DNA of 64,000 nucleotides, from positions 186,001-250,000 of the forward strand of contig QXEO01000434.1 in the NCBI GenBank assembly GCA_007115705.1. Reading direction: 5' to 3'. This document shows, piece after piece, positions 1 through 10,312 of this stretch (position 1 is its first letter; each line of letters opens with the position of its first letter). The notes beneath the pieces were generated by a model. The model made no database searches, was not told the DNA's origin, and saw only the letters and a program-made list of their open reading frames with translations. Both the position numbers and the translations under genes were made by a program. Source of the DNA: Dactylis glomerata (taxonomy: Eukaryota > Streptophyta > Magnoliopsida > Poales > Poaceae).

Positions 1-65
1 AGGATCATCAAAAACAGTAATTTGATAGAATTAGGAAGAAAGAGAAGTAAATTGCTGAGATTAAA
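1..65 (-). repeat. 3' LTR of element D, distal piece
   Basis: Matches 7922-7986 of the 5' LTR with one mismatch. The Helitron breaks the LTR after base 65 and it resumes at 2714. Confidence 0.9.
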
Positions 66-2713
66 TCTAGTCTAGGACTATTGGTTTCGAGTTGGTGAAG
101 GCACTTTTGCTTTACATCATTTGATTTTCAATTTTACCCGTGCAATACCATACATATTGCAGCATTTACCACCGCCAACCCTAAAACACTAAACGCAAAA
201 AAAAGTGACACCTACCCTCCATGGCGATGTCCAGTCCGGCACACGGAAAGAAACAGAGGCGAGCGGTGGCTTTAGGGTTTACTGCCGCCGTCCCATCCCG
301 ACGTTCTTCGGTGACACCGCCCCTTCCAGATGTTCTCTGCCGAAGCCGCCGCAGAAATGGAGGGGCCAGCCAAACATGTCGCTCCGCCGTTGTGGCTATG
401 AAGACAGGCGAGGGCTAGCCATGGAGAAAATATCCCCCACCACCGTGCTTCCTCCACGATATCCAACACCACCGGTGACCTCCCTAGATCTACCGACCAC
501 TGGCGCCCCTCCCTAGATCTCCGCACCGCCGGCTGCCCTCCTCCCGATATTTTCTGAATTGATTTCATGGCTGGGGATGGTCATCGCTCTTCCCAGAGCT
601 CGCTAGCCCGGATTGAGCGGGCCTCCGACTTTGATGCCGACGAAAATTCCGGCTCCCTGCTCGCCCACTCCACCACAGGGATCCACCATCGTTGGGCACT
701 TGGGCCTTCACCGCAGGCAAGCCGCCTCCTCGCAGAGTGCCATTGGTGGACATCTCCGTCAACATCTGCTGCTGGTGTCGTGGACTATCTAGGTAAGCAC
801 TGATGAGTGATGAGTATACATGTGTTCTGGTTCCTATGATTGCAGGATGTGTTATTTTACGGGGAATTAAAGAGTCAAATAGGCTACATAGGCTACATGT
901 ATTAGGAAACATGCGGTTACATGTATTGAACTGATCTGCCATTTTTTACTTGAAGCACCTCGAGCGCGATGGGGATAGGAGGGCCGATGGTGGTCGCAGA
1001 CTCGCAGTGCTGAGAAGGCCGCAGTATTTGGCGAGGAGCTTGAGGTGGAGGTTGGCCGGAGGTGGAGGGGCAGCAAGGGGCGGCGCTGGGTGGAGGTGGA
1101 GGCCTAGGTAGAAGGAGGTGAGGCAGCCATGGGGCTGTAGGGGCGGTGACGGGTGGAGCTGGAAGCTAGGTGAAGGAGGCGATGGGTCGATTTGTGCAAG
1201 GAAGACATGGGAAGAGAGATTTGTGCATCTACTAAAAGATTACCTGCAGTGAAGCTACTGTTCTCCTTCCGGTGGTTGTTTATCTGACCCCTACAGTAGT
1301 TAGTTTTCACTGTCTAATATGTATCTTCTAGCATGTTCAGGTTAGCAAGAAAAGATTGTTGTTCATCATTTGATAAGAATCTTTGATAACCACAGATTAA
1401 ATCTGCTCTGGTTTTAGTATCATACTTGCAGTTTCCACATTTGCTATGCGTCGAAGAAAGGAAGCTTTCTCTTGTTTTATTTTCGTACAGTTTCTTCTAT
1501 TCTGTTTGCTGGTGTTCTCAACTCTTAATAACCTTCCTTTCATGGTATGTTCAGGAAAGTGCTGCTAGGTATATATTCTAACCTTAGGTGCATAACACAT
1601 AATGTTAGCTATGTTTCGATTTTTCAAAACAAGCATCTTGTGACTTCAGTGGTTACTAGACATCACACTGCTGGTGTGGCAACTTCTTTTTTTTTTGATA
1701 TTTTGCAGTGGTGAGCAACTGGTGATAATAAATTGCAGGTTTATGTCTTGTTAACTTGCAGTGACGCGATGGTGTACAATGTGCCTGATACAGTTTACGT
1801 CATACATTATACAGTTTACGTCATACAGGTACTATGAGCAGATTTTCTGAAAAAAATTATGCACTCATAGCACCATCATTTATCAATTCTCATTCACTGT
1901 TTCTTGTTATACATACTCATTTAGTCTCATTCCATGAGCTGGCAAGAAATAAGTATGAAGAAATGATGAGGGCATACCTACTGAAAACCAAGTAAAAAGT
2001 GAAAAGAAAGTTCCTATTCCTTGCAATGGCGGACCAGTTAAGAATCCTGTATTGACGTATTTGGAAGATGATCTAGACTTCTGATCCGCAAAGAGCAAAT
2101 TAAGAGGCCAATTGCAAAAAAATCAGAAGACTGTGCCAAGACTTGGCCCAGAATTATACATTATGTTTATTACCTGAGAGTTGTGATTACAAATGGTTAT
2201 ATCGCTTTGTACCAAAAAAACTAGAAGTGAGTGTAAAAACATGGTTCTACCTCTATCCTGGTCCCTCCTATGTTTTGGTGGTTATTTAAGAAAATTGCAA
2301 GCAAGCACATCGTTTTTTGAGTAGTCATTTTCAAAAAACTATAATAATGCATCTTAAACTTTGTTGATGTGGGAATCATGGCCATTATAAAAGAGTACTA
2401 AAGTTTGAAGAATATGGATAAAACGTTTCATGATTTTTTTCTATCATCTCGCATGAGGTACAATGTCAATATGTTCCACGACTAACCAGAAATTAATACT
2501 ATACAATAAGAGATAATTAGTTGGGTCGATTTTCATTAGGTTAGGGAAATATATATATATGTTTTTAGTCCAAAGGACCTAATTTTTTAGAAAAATGTTA
2601 ATATGTTCCACGACTAACTAGAAATTTATATTTTTTAGTGAAAAAACATATTTTTATTTTAAGAAAATGTTCCAAATAAGGAAGGCCGTGGCAACGCACG
2701 GGCATTCAACTAG
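66..2713 (+). mobile_element. Non-autonomous Helitron inserted in the 3' LTR of element D
   Basis: The intact LTR at 7892-8168 shows the empty site. Removing 66-2713 restores it exactly, with A65 joined to T2714 and no target duplication. The insert begins with TC and ends with CTAG (2710-2713), the TC...CTRR ends of Helitrons. A short hairpin with stem CCGTG/CACGG lies just before the end (about 2684-2699). No Rep/helicase ORF is visible. GC-rich, exon-like sequence at about 200-800 and 950-1200 may be captured gene pieces, but I recognise no domain. The rest, 1300-2680, is AT-rich without a gene. An alternative reading with a TCTAG duplication is less likely because there are no inverted ends. 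Confidence 0.82.
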
Positions 2714-2895
2714 TCTAGGATAATATGCAAGAATTAGGATTTATATTTCTCTTCATTGACTTCACAGGATACAAGGTAGGCCTTATATGGAGTGTGGCTG
2801 ATAGACTAATTGAGATTACCAAACTGCTCTTGAGCTCATAACCCAAACTACACTTGAGCTAATGGCCCACTATTCCATGACCCTAGTACCTGACA
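2714..2895 (-). repeat. 3' LTR of element D, proximal piece
   Basis: Aligns to 7987-8168 with about eight substitutions. On the minus strand it starts TGTCAGG, right after the polypurine tract. Confidence 0.92.
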
Positions 2896-2910
2896 TTCCT
2901 TCCCCCTTGG
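2896..2910 (-). other. Polypurine tract of element D
   Basis: On the minus strand it reads CCAAGGGGGAAGGAA and abuts the TG of the 3' LTR, where the plus-strand primer of LTR elements sits. Confidence 0.85.
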
Positions 2911-3457
2911 GACCATTGTCCAACAATGGATAAACAAGTTTCTTCAGAAACTTTCATCCATGCTAAGGAGGATTAAAGGTGATCAGCCAAACAGCAATTC
3001 CACTGAATTTGATGTCATGGTGCCAATACATCAAAGGACTCCTTGGACGGCATTTCTCAATAATCTGGCAATACTGCATAGCACTGAACCCAAAGATCCA
3101 TTGTTCAGGAACCAGTGTAACCTTTTCCTTTTCTTCTCTGAGTAATAACAACCAGATGGACGTGTCCTGAAGTAATATAGTACCAGGGTCCCAGACGTAA
3201 GCACCATGATATCTGAATCGGTGCACCAACTGAACTTGATGTGGCACAATGTCTGATTCGCAGTATACAGAGATGTTTTGAGAGCAGAATGGTAGCCATT
3301 CAGAAGCACTGGAACCTGGGAATGCTAATTCTGAAGAACCAACATTAGTACCCTGAGTAATGTATGCTAGATCCCATTTCGGCTCTCAGGTCCAGATGAT
3401 CATATTATCTGAACCATTCAAGTACCTAGTGATCCCCGCCATCTCTGTGTATTCTAG
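2911..3457 (-). other. Non-coding 3' internal part of element D
   Basis: No ORF with a recognisable domain; several overlapping short reading frames only. It lies between the FAR1-like remnant and the polypurine tract and is probably the 3' untranslated part of the element. Confidence 0.5.
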
Positions 3458-4508
3458 TTAGTATTCAACAGTACACTCCCTTTCTGTACAGTATGCTGTC
3501 CCACTAACACAGTGCTGTTGTTGGACCATCCTGACGGCAATTTCCAAACAGCACATGACGCAGGGGAATAGTTGGACCGTCTTTCCAAATGCCTGTACCG
3601 CCATCAATAGCCCCAATAAAAGCAAACACACGTCCCCCTCCTCTGTGTCTTCTTCCTCCCTCCTTCCCATAGTCCACATAAGGTTTCTGATTCTGCTATC
3701 AGGATCTACCAGAACTCTGTATGCAAACTCTCGGTTATTAGATCCAATCTCTGCAAACACTTCAATTGGTTTCCTCACATCGTAAGCCGCCTGGTCCTTG
3801 CTAATGAATCCACAAAGAATTTTCAAAGTCCTTTTCGTGAACGGTACATTTCCTACTCCTCTGAAGAAGCTTCCAATTATACTGTACACCTTCACATATT
3901 TATGTTGTTCTCCCTAAGCTGCCTCACCAAATCTTTATATGCATCTATGTGCTTGTGTGATGGCCAATACACTTTCTCCCGCAGGTCACGGACATCGAGT
4001 GATTGTGTGTCATGCGCTGCTCCGTTATGTACCAACTATTGTCCTTTGTCCTAACCAAACAGATCATGGCGGGGCACTCGCAATGGCATGATCTGGTGTT
4101 CTCCACAACCGGCTTCCCCTGCATGGTCCAGTCACGAAAAGACAAACCACAGGATTATTATTTCTGGACGGCATCATTCTCTGATCTTCAAAAAGTAGAA
4201 CGGGAAACGGAACTCACCAAGCACCCGCATATTATCTCCTGCATCGTTTTTATCTTTTCAGGGTTTAGCCTGCTCTTCCCGTATTGCACTTGCACGCCGA
4301 AACCATGTTCCCAAGAGTAAAGGTTGTCGAAGTCATACGCTTCCCCAAGTGAATCGAACGTCATCCCTAATGCTTGTTCAACAGCGTGCTCCCCTCCAGT
4401 CTCAGTGAAACTCCTGATAGATCTCTCCAACGCTACAATTCTGCTAGCACAAGGAGTCCTCTCCACAGCATTCACCCCTGCATGAAAACAACTTGGTTTG
4501 TTTGTCAA
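3458..4508 (-). pseudogene. FAR1/FHY3-type transposase-derived pseudogene inside element D
   Basis: In FAR1/FHY3 proteins an N-terminal zinc-binding DNA-binding domain precedes a MULE transposase domain. Here 4380-4190 on the minus strand encodes the domain start (GMTFDSLGEAYDF, LYSWEHGFG, MQEIICGC). At 4145-3950 follow CECPAMICLVRTKDNSWYI and the His pair HNH. Then come IDAYKDLVRQLREN at about 3940-3900 and the linker to the transposase at 3895-3690 (NVPFTKRTLKILCG, DPDSRIRNLMW). The frame changes at least twice and the catalytic DDE region is missing, so no functional product is expected. Its orientation is that of element D, so it was probably carried by the element, though an older resident gene copy cannot be excluded. 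Confidence 0.8.
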
Positions 4509-4718
4509 CCTAATATCAGAAAGGCCACTGTGTTTTTACTGCCAACTTTTCAAGAAGACATTATGATATCTGTCTTTATTTTTTCTAAGTCATCTTGTTC
4601 TTTGGGGAGGAAAACACCATGTGGTAATCATGTACTGCTTTGAAAAAAACTCTAGCCTGCCATCTTATTTCTGAGAAAATGTACCCACCAGTTAAAATGA
4701 AAACCCACAAATTTTATA

Positions 4719-4933
4719 CTCCCTCCGACTACTATTACTTGTCTATAATATAGATGTACTCGGACACATTTTAGTGTCTAGATATATCAATGTCAGCGAT
4801 AATTAATAGTGCTCAGAGAGAGCAGATTAAAAAAACAAACGCCGTTGCCGGCATCGAACCTGGGTCATCCCCGTGACAGGAAATGTGTCCGGACATATCT
4901 ATATTAGTGAAAAGTAATAGTGGTTGGAGGAAG
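4719..4933. mobile_element. Stowaway-type MITE
   Basis: Inverted ends CTCCCTCCGACTACTATTAC and, at the right end in reverse, CTTCCTCCAACCACTATTAC, flanked by TA (4717-4718, 4934-4935). This fits Tc1/mariner-derived Stowaway elements. The middle (about 4825-4880) carries a tRNA-like B box on the minus strand, GGTTCGATGCC, followed by a run of T. Confidence 0.85.
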
Positions 4934-5733
4934 TAACATTCTTTTATATTGCTACAAACGAATATGCAAAACCATCGTACAATGTTTTCCTGATTCGCTA
5001 CATTGTATTTACCAGATACCAACATCAATCCAAAAAAGCAGAGATGGCATCTATACACACATATATGCAGTCGAAGATTATTTTCCTGTGTTCTTGTTGA
5101 GAGAAAATGATGGACACTAACCGTTTTGTCAAGCCTGGAGCTTCTCCGGGTTAATATTCAGAATCGACTGTTCTTAATCGTCTGGACCATCGTCCGCCCC
5201 GATGGCTCTCTTCCCGCGATTACTGACATGGGGCTGGACGACGCCACTAAATTTGCCTCACCACCCACCTCGCGGCGCTCTCTGCTGCAGAGCAACTGCG
5301 AATCTAAACCTTATTGGGCCCCACACTGTCTGCTTCGGCCGCCTCCGCCATAGCAGCCGCGACACTGACAGCTCCTTCCTCCTCAACACGCACCACATAG
5401 CCAGGATCTACATGGACCGCATCCTTGGTTGAACCACTGAAATGCAACCTGATGCAAGTTTTGTCTCCCAAATTCAGTTCCCCCATTCGATGCGTACAAG
5501 TGGAGCGATAGCAAAATTTCAGAGCAAGAATGGATAGCACCACATAGCAAGAATGGATCTACTAACCTCTCAAACGGATCCAACGGATATTCCTTGGCCG
5601 CAGCCTCTAGGTAAACGAGGCGATGCTGCTCCGTCGACGCCGAGGCAGTCGCCAAATTTTCACCGGCGGTGCCCTCGTCCCTTGCTCTCGGGTCTCGTCC
5701 AGTTAATCTAATCACTTCGTGTTGCCCGGAAAA
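4934..5733 (-). other. Exon-like debris inside element D
   Basis: Minus-strand GC-rich stretches at 5715-5565 and 5460-5300 read as short open frames, and one has a plausible donor, GAG/GTTAG, near 5565. I recognise no domain. The stretch may be a captured gene fragment or untranslated element sequence; 4934-5120 shows nothing. The interval 5734-5933 also has no recognisable feature. Confidence 0.25.
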
Positions 5734-5933
5734 TTTTGGACCAACAGTCCAGGCGTTATGTCGATTTCCAGGCCCACCGGCCCATCAAAATTGGTCCTCA
5801 GGTGACCAACGGAGCCCTCAGCTGCACCAATAAATGTTGTACGTACGCGGAGAATCTACGGACTGTACATATGACCGCTCATTTTCTGCGCGACACGCTT
5901 CTCTGACACAAGCTGCCACTCGTCATCCAACAA

Positions 5934-7766
5934 CTACAATGAACGGTCCACGATAATGTGATCATCTGGTCCTACGAGCCAAAACGCCACCTCGCATGCT
6001 AGATGTCCATCTCTGAACTCACTCCCATTTAGCAACATCTCAGACATTGAAAGGAAATCCAAAGAATTATTCTGTTTTGACACTTGCACTGCTGGAGTTG
6101 CCCATAGGGATTGCATGAACAGCTTAGGAAAAACATAATTTGTCCTGCTACTGCCACTGTTTGACATGAACAAATAGTGCGTGCCTTTAGCACATGGAAT
6201 AGCTAGAACAAGTACAGCTGCTGCATTCACTTCTGTCCATGTCAAACCAACGACAAAGTAACACATGATAGCAGATTCAAAAAAGGGTGCCCTTCTTGCA
6301 CCAAACTGCACAGCTAGTATCTGTACCATCGCAAACTTGTACACATTTGTGCACCGCAATTCTGTAGCACTTACAGCAGTCTTAAACAGGGCATGGTATT
6401 TTGTATCTCCTGGATCCCATTCTTTTCTTCCAGCTTCTGTTAACAGCTTATTCCACAGTTGGGTTGCAGCTTGTCCAACTGTCTTATCAAGTTCAGAGTC
6501 AGGCCAGGAATTGAGTTTTGCATCAGTGTTGGTCATGCCACTTGAGTCCTCAACAATGAAATGAGGCACATGTGTAGACGTAAAATCTGCAGCATGTTCA
6601 CTGAATGCACCAACAGAAGGTCTCGCAAGACTAAATACAGGTTTGCTGAAGCACTTGGTAGGTTGTTCATTTCCTCGTTGCTCTTCTTCATATGTTTGCT
6701 GCCTAGGAGGATCAGTGAGCACGGGAACAGACTCAGTTGAGTAGCCATCAGACTCGTCATCATACACAGTGAATAGCGGCTCATGAACATCTCGCTCTAG
6801 AGGATAATCTGCCGGTAGAGTAAAATAGCTTTGCTCGGTTCCATCTGCTCGGAATAGATTTTGGCGATTGAGATTATGAAAACCATAAGATTGGGGAATT
6901 TCATCAAGATTCTGCTCACTAAGGTTGCTCAGACATGATCTCTGAATCAGTTTGTGATGCCCGGAACAGAAGTTACGAGCTATATCACGTGTTCCCTGCC
7001 CAGAGAATGGTGTTGGCATTTCACCAAACACATTGGAGGCAACACATGCAGGAGCTGTTGGCATAGTGGAAACACTCATCGTTGTAGGGACAGCCAAGCT
7101 TAGAGAGTGTGCTGGCGAGATTGTTCCAAGCAAATCCGTACCGGGAAAGAGGCTTGTGTTGGGCACCGTGGATGGGATGTTCTGCTGACCGTTTGGGGTG
7201 GTGAGCACGGGCTCCATCTCCGTGAGGATGGGCCTGTCGTTGTTGGTGAGCTTGAGCAGCGGCGTGAGGTCTGGCTGCAGCCTAGAGGCGGACGAGCCAG
7301 CGCAAGGTTGGGCCATCACCATGCGGCCAGTGGGTGCGCTGTCGCTTGTCATATCCACGAAGAGGCTCTGGTTTGCAATCTCTCTCGCTGAAATCTGAGG
7401 GGCGGGTTGGGGAAAATACTTGCCCGATTCAACTGGAAAATTGTGAGCAGAGGAAGTGGTGGTGGGGGCGGTGGATGGAGTCGGGTCTGGAGACGGAGGT
7501 GGCCAATTTGGGGAGAAGCCGGAGTACGCTGAGGCGGGAAGCGGGTAGGGGTAGGTGGCATAGGCGAAGGTGGCCGGGGCGCTGTAGAAGAAGGGAAAAG
7601 GGGAGATGGAGTAGCCATCGGTAGAAAGAGGAGGTAAGGTGGCGGCGGAGGGGAAGATGTGGTGGCCGTACAGTGGTACTTCCAAGCCAGGCGTGGGCGC
7701 TGGGTAGGCAGCGGCGGACACATACGCGGGTGTGGTGGTGGAGAAGAAGGGGCTGGGCGTCACCAT
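5934..7766 (-). CDS. 610-aa proline-rich ORF of element D, unknown function (gag position)
   Basis: This is the longest uninterrupted frame of element D and starts about 110 bases after the primer site, where Gag is expected. The frame is open further upstream through the primer site to 7889 but without ATG, so I chose the first ATG at 7766. Residues 1-130 are rich in Pro, Tyr, Ser and Ala, the middle is Ser/Thr/Pro-rich, and the last 170 residues are more globular (QLWNKLLTEAG, ALFKTAVSATELRC, FWLVGPDDHIIVDRSL). There is no zinc knuckle, protease or polymerase motif. It may be a diverged Gag N-terminus fused to captured sequence; that is inference. An open frame of this size in an element with about 3.6% LTR divergence is notable. 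Confidence 0.55.
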   Translation of the reverse strand: MVTPSPFFSTTTPAYVSAAAYPAPTPGLEVPLYGHHIFPSAATLPPLSTDGYSISPFPFFYSAPATFAYATYPYPLPASAYSGFSPNWPPPSPDPTPSTAPTTTSSAHNFPVESGKYFPQPAPQISAREIANQSLFVDMTSDSAPTGRMVMAQPCAGSSASRLQPDLTPLLKLTNNDRPILTEMEPVLTTPNGQQNIPSTVPNTSLFPGTDLLGTISPAHSLSLAVPTTMSVSTMPTAPACVASNVFGEMPTPFSGQGTRDIARNFCSGHHKLIQRSCLSNLSEQNLDEIPQSYGFHNLNRQNLFRADGTEQSYFTLPADYPLERDVHEPLFTVYDDESDGYSTESVPVLTDPPRQQTYEEEQRGNEQPTKCFSKPVFSLARPSVGAFSEHAADFTSTHVPHFIVEDSSGMTNTDAKLNSWPDSELDKTVGQAATQLWNKLLTEAGRKEWDPGDTKYHALFKTAVSATELRCTNVYKFAMVQILAVQFGARRAPFFESAIMCYFVVGLTWTEVNAAAVLVLAIPCAKGTHYLFMSNSGSSRTNYVFPKLFMQSLWATPAVQVSKQNNSLDFLSMSEMLLNGSEFRDGHLACEVAFWLVGPDDHIIVDRSL

Positions 7767-7876
7767 GGATGCGTATCCAGAGCAGCCGGTGGCCGATTTG
7801 GGAGGGAGGGTGGGGATTGTTGCGAAGCGGAAGAAGAGAAGTCGTCGGCGAAAAAAATTTGGTCGGAGAATCGATT

Positions 7877-7888
7877 GCTCTGATACCA
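7877..7888 (-). other. Primer-binding site of element D
   Basis: TGGTATCAGAGC on the minus strand, three bases inside the 5' LTR, complementary to the 3' end of initiator Met tRNA. Confidence 0.88.
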
Positions 7889-7891
7889 CTT

Positions 7892-8168
7892 TGTTAGGAT
7901 CCCAATTGGATCTAGCAAGATAGGATCATCAAGAACAGTAATTTGATAGAATTAGGAAGAAAGAGAAGTAAATTGCTGAGATTAAATCTAGGATAATATG
8001 CAAGAATTAGGGTTTATATTTCGCTTCATTGATTTCACAGGATATAAGGTAGGCCTTATATGGAGTGCGGCTGATAGACTAATTGAGATTACCAAACTGC
8101 CCTTGATCTCATAACCCAAACTACACTTGAGCTAATGGCCCACTATTCTATGACCCTAGTACCTGACA
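7892..8168 (-). repeat. 5' LTR of element D (277 bp)
   Basis: Begins TGTCAGG and ends CCTAACA on the minus strand. It gives the uninterrupted sequence that defines the Helitron empty site. Confidence 0.92.
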
Positions 8169-9219
8169 CAAAGGCGGTGGGCTAGGAGGCGGATCCCCAT
8201 ATCGACCTCTACGCGCGGAGAGGCGACGCTTTGGCGGGTCGCGTGGAATGGTGGAATCCTCGTCGGCCGGCGCGGTGGCGCTGCGGGGCAGGTGCTGCGG
8301 CGGCCTGGAGTGCTACCGTCGCACGCGCGTGCGGGCCAGATCTGGGCTGCGCGGCCCTGTCGGGCGACGCTAGGCTTGGCCAGAGGGAGGGGAGGTGGAG
8401 CGGTCGAGCTGCAGATCGGCGGGGCTGCGTTAGAGGCTAGTCAAGTCGGTTCTGCGAGGTCGAGGTGCGCCGGCTGGGCGGCCCGCCCTTGGGCCCGATT
8501 GGGCTCGATCTGGGCCAAGATTGCTGTCGAGCGTGGCGCTGTCGAGCGTACTGCGGCGGTGCCCAGTTGCACGCGCTTGGCGCGCCGGGCGGCTGTCGCT
8601 TGTGCACGTCCTGCAGTTGTCGTCCAGCCCGGCGTCCATGCTCGTACCGTGCAGGGGAGTGGCAGCTTGGCCGGCAGTGTGCTTCGGGCTGCCGGGTGGT
8701 GTTAGAGGCCGTCTGTGCCTCCCGCCCAAGATGTTGTCAGGTATGAACATGTCCTCTGTGGTGTGCCTGTACTCTAGTCTGTGTCGTTCCAGTGGATTGT
8801 GGGGTGGACATTAGGGCTAGGAGAAATCCCGTGCGGATGTAGACGACGACGACGCCTGCGGGCGCCGTTATCTTCTTGAAGGTGTCATTGAGGCCCATTT
8901 TGTTTACCTCCTCTCGAGCATCGGGGGAAACCCTTGATCTGATTGTCGGATCAGGCAGTGGCAGCGCTTTAGTGTCGTACCCTCCTTGGAGAAGTCCTCC
9001 TTGAAGGCATTGCCTAGATTCTCGTGGAATCCCAAGACGGCAGCTAGAGTTCATGTTGGCCGCTACTCAGAGCAAGGGCCTCAAGGGCGCAATGTACTTT
9101 GGTGCCGACTTCTCGACGATGCTTCCTTCAGGTCCGGTCGGGTCCTGCAATCCACCCGCCGACTTCTCCTGGCGCTTTGGTGGGCTGCACGTTGACGTGT
9201 GCCATCCTGAATTTTTGAT
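8169..9219. other. GC-rich stretch without a recognised gene
   Basis: About 1 kb of GC-rich DNA with many short overlapping open frames and no conserved domain. It could be the body of the retroposon whose tail lies at 9220-9467, or unrelated sequence. Confidence 0.3.
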
Positions 9220-9467
9220 CATGTTTCCGAGAGGTCCTGCACCGGTTGTGATGCGGTCTTTAGGCTTTGTGCCTCGATCCCCTGCCTTCTTGGCCAGTGG
9301 TTTGGACGAGGTGTGTGTGCTTGTCGTGCGCTTGTGTGGGTGTGCGTTGTACGCCGAAAGGCATCATGTGTATGGTTTTTGGGTCCGGTTTCCCTCATAA
9401 ACTGGACCACTTTCTCCTTTTAAGCTTAATACAATGACACGTAGCTCTCCTGCGTGTTCTCAAAAAA
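9220..9467 (+). mobile_element. 3' end of a LINE-like retroposon
   Basis: Ends with TTAATACAATGACACGTAGC, CTCTCCTGCG and a short A run at about 9461-9467, the tail pattern I associate with grass LINE insertions. No coding part or target duplication could be assigned, so the 5' limit is arbitrary. Confidence 0.45.
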
Positions 9468-9565
9468 AGAGCTACCATATTAAAGTCGGCAGTGGGTTAA
9501 CGAACATAGCTGATAAGCCAATCCATTATCCCTAGTTTGAGGTCCTCCACTCCTCGACTCCTTCA

Positions 9566-9855
9566 GGCCTTGTTTATTTCTAAGGTATTTGAAAGGATTG
9601 GAGGGGATTATCCCGTATCCCGAAATTTCCCCGATAGGTTGTTTACTAGTCCGGGTTTGGAGAGGATAATCCCAGGATATCCCCACAAATCCCCTTCATA
9701 CTAATGTATTATTGGCTAGATTAAAACTCTCTATCATGATAGAGTATTTTTGGGAAGAAGTATTTGAGGGGATTTGAGAGTATTGGGTGAACACCAAATC
9801 CCCGCATATCCCCACATCTTTCAGGGATAAAAATATCGAAGAAGTAAACAAGGCC
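9566..9855. mobile_element. Tourist/Harbinger-like MITE
   Basis: Inverted ends GGCCTTGTTTATTTC and GGCCTTGTTTACTTC (right end in reverse) flanked by a 3-bp direct repeat TCA (9563-9565, 9856-9858). The size of 290 bp, the end sequence and the 3-bp duplication suit Tourist-like elements, although TCA differs from the usual TAA/TTA. Confidence 0.75.
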
Positions 9856-9963
9856 TCAGAAATGAATAAATTAACCACAAAAACACTTGGATTTGCCAAA
9901 AAAAAACTAAAGTCAACGCTGTCAAAACAGGGATTGAGAAAACAAAGCAACAAGGAATGATGT
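9856..9963. other. Short AT-rich spacer
   Basis: No gene. It ends with GATGT, which resembles the GATGC right of the next element and is taken as its target duplication. Confidence 0.5.
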
Positions 9964-10283
9964 TGTTATGGTCGGGCTCTAGTAGGCCCAATAGTGGACC
10001 GGATTAAGGGCTTAGCCCAAGTTATCTAGGGTTTCGAGTAGCTAGCCTATTATATAAACACATGTACTCCTTCGTTTTATGACAAGCAATAAATATAATC
10101 TTTATTGCTGACTCCCAAAGGAGTCGGTCTCTCAACTTTAGCCGCCGCCCCTCCTCTAGCCGCCGCCTCTTCCAGCTCTCGCGACGGCGCCGACTCGCCG
10201 GCGCCCTCGCCTCCGCTCTCACGCAGCTCCCTCCTTCCCCTACAACCTCCGCCCTAGGCCTGGTATAGTAGTTGATTCTACCA
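9964..10283 (+). repeat. 5' LTR of gag-only Gypsy element
   Basis: 320 bp; 20 bp longer than its partner because of an extra self-complementary segment around GACTCCCAAAGGAGTC (about 10109-10130). Confidence 0.92.
10051..10058 (+). promoter_or_regulatory. TATA box in LTR
   Basis: TATATAAA in the 5' LTR, conserved in the 3' LTR at about 11871-11878; a likely RNA polymerase II start signal of the element. Confidence 0.6.
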
Positions 10284-10312
10284 ATTTGGTATCAGCTTGC
10301 TCTTGTTTGATC

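Larger units (their letters stand above)
1..8168 (-). mobile_element. Element D: LTR retrotransposon, non-autonomous, runs off left edge
   Basis: Read on the minus strand, this is a 5' LTR (7892-8168), a primer site TGGTATCAGAGC (7877-7888), an internal region, a polypurine tract (2896-2910) and a 3' LTR (2714-2895 plus 1-65). The two LTRs align over 247 bases with about 9 differences by eye; the last 30 bases of the 3' LTR lie left of the window, so the target duplication cannot be tested. The LTRs have TG...CA ends. The initiator-Met-tRNA primer site suits Copia-type elements. I see no protease, integrase or reverse transcriptase, so it is non-autonomous. The inside holds a long proline-rich ORF and a FAR1-like pseudogene. 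Confidence 0.85.

Noticed and set aside
8231..8814. Overlapping GC-rich frames on both strands
   Set aside because: No codon bias towards one frame, no domain, no splice structure.
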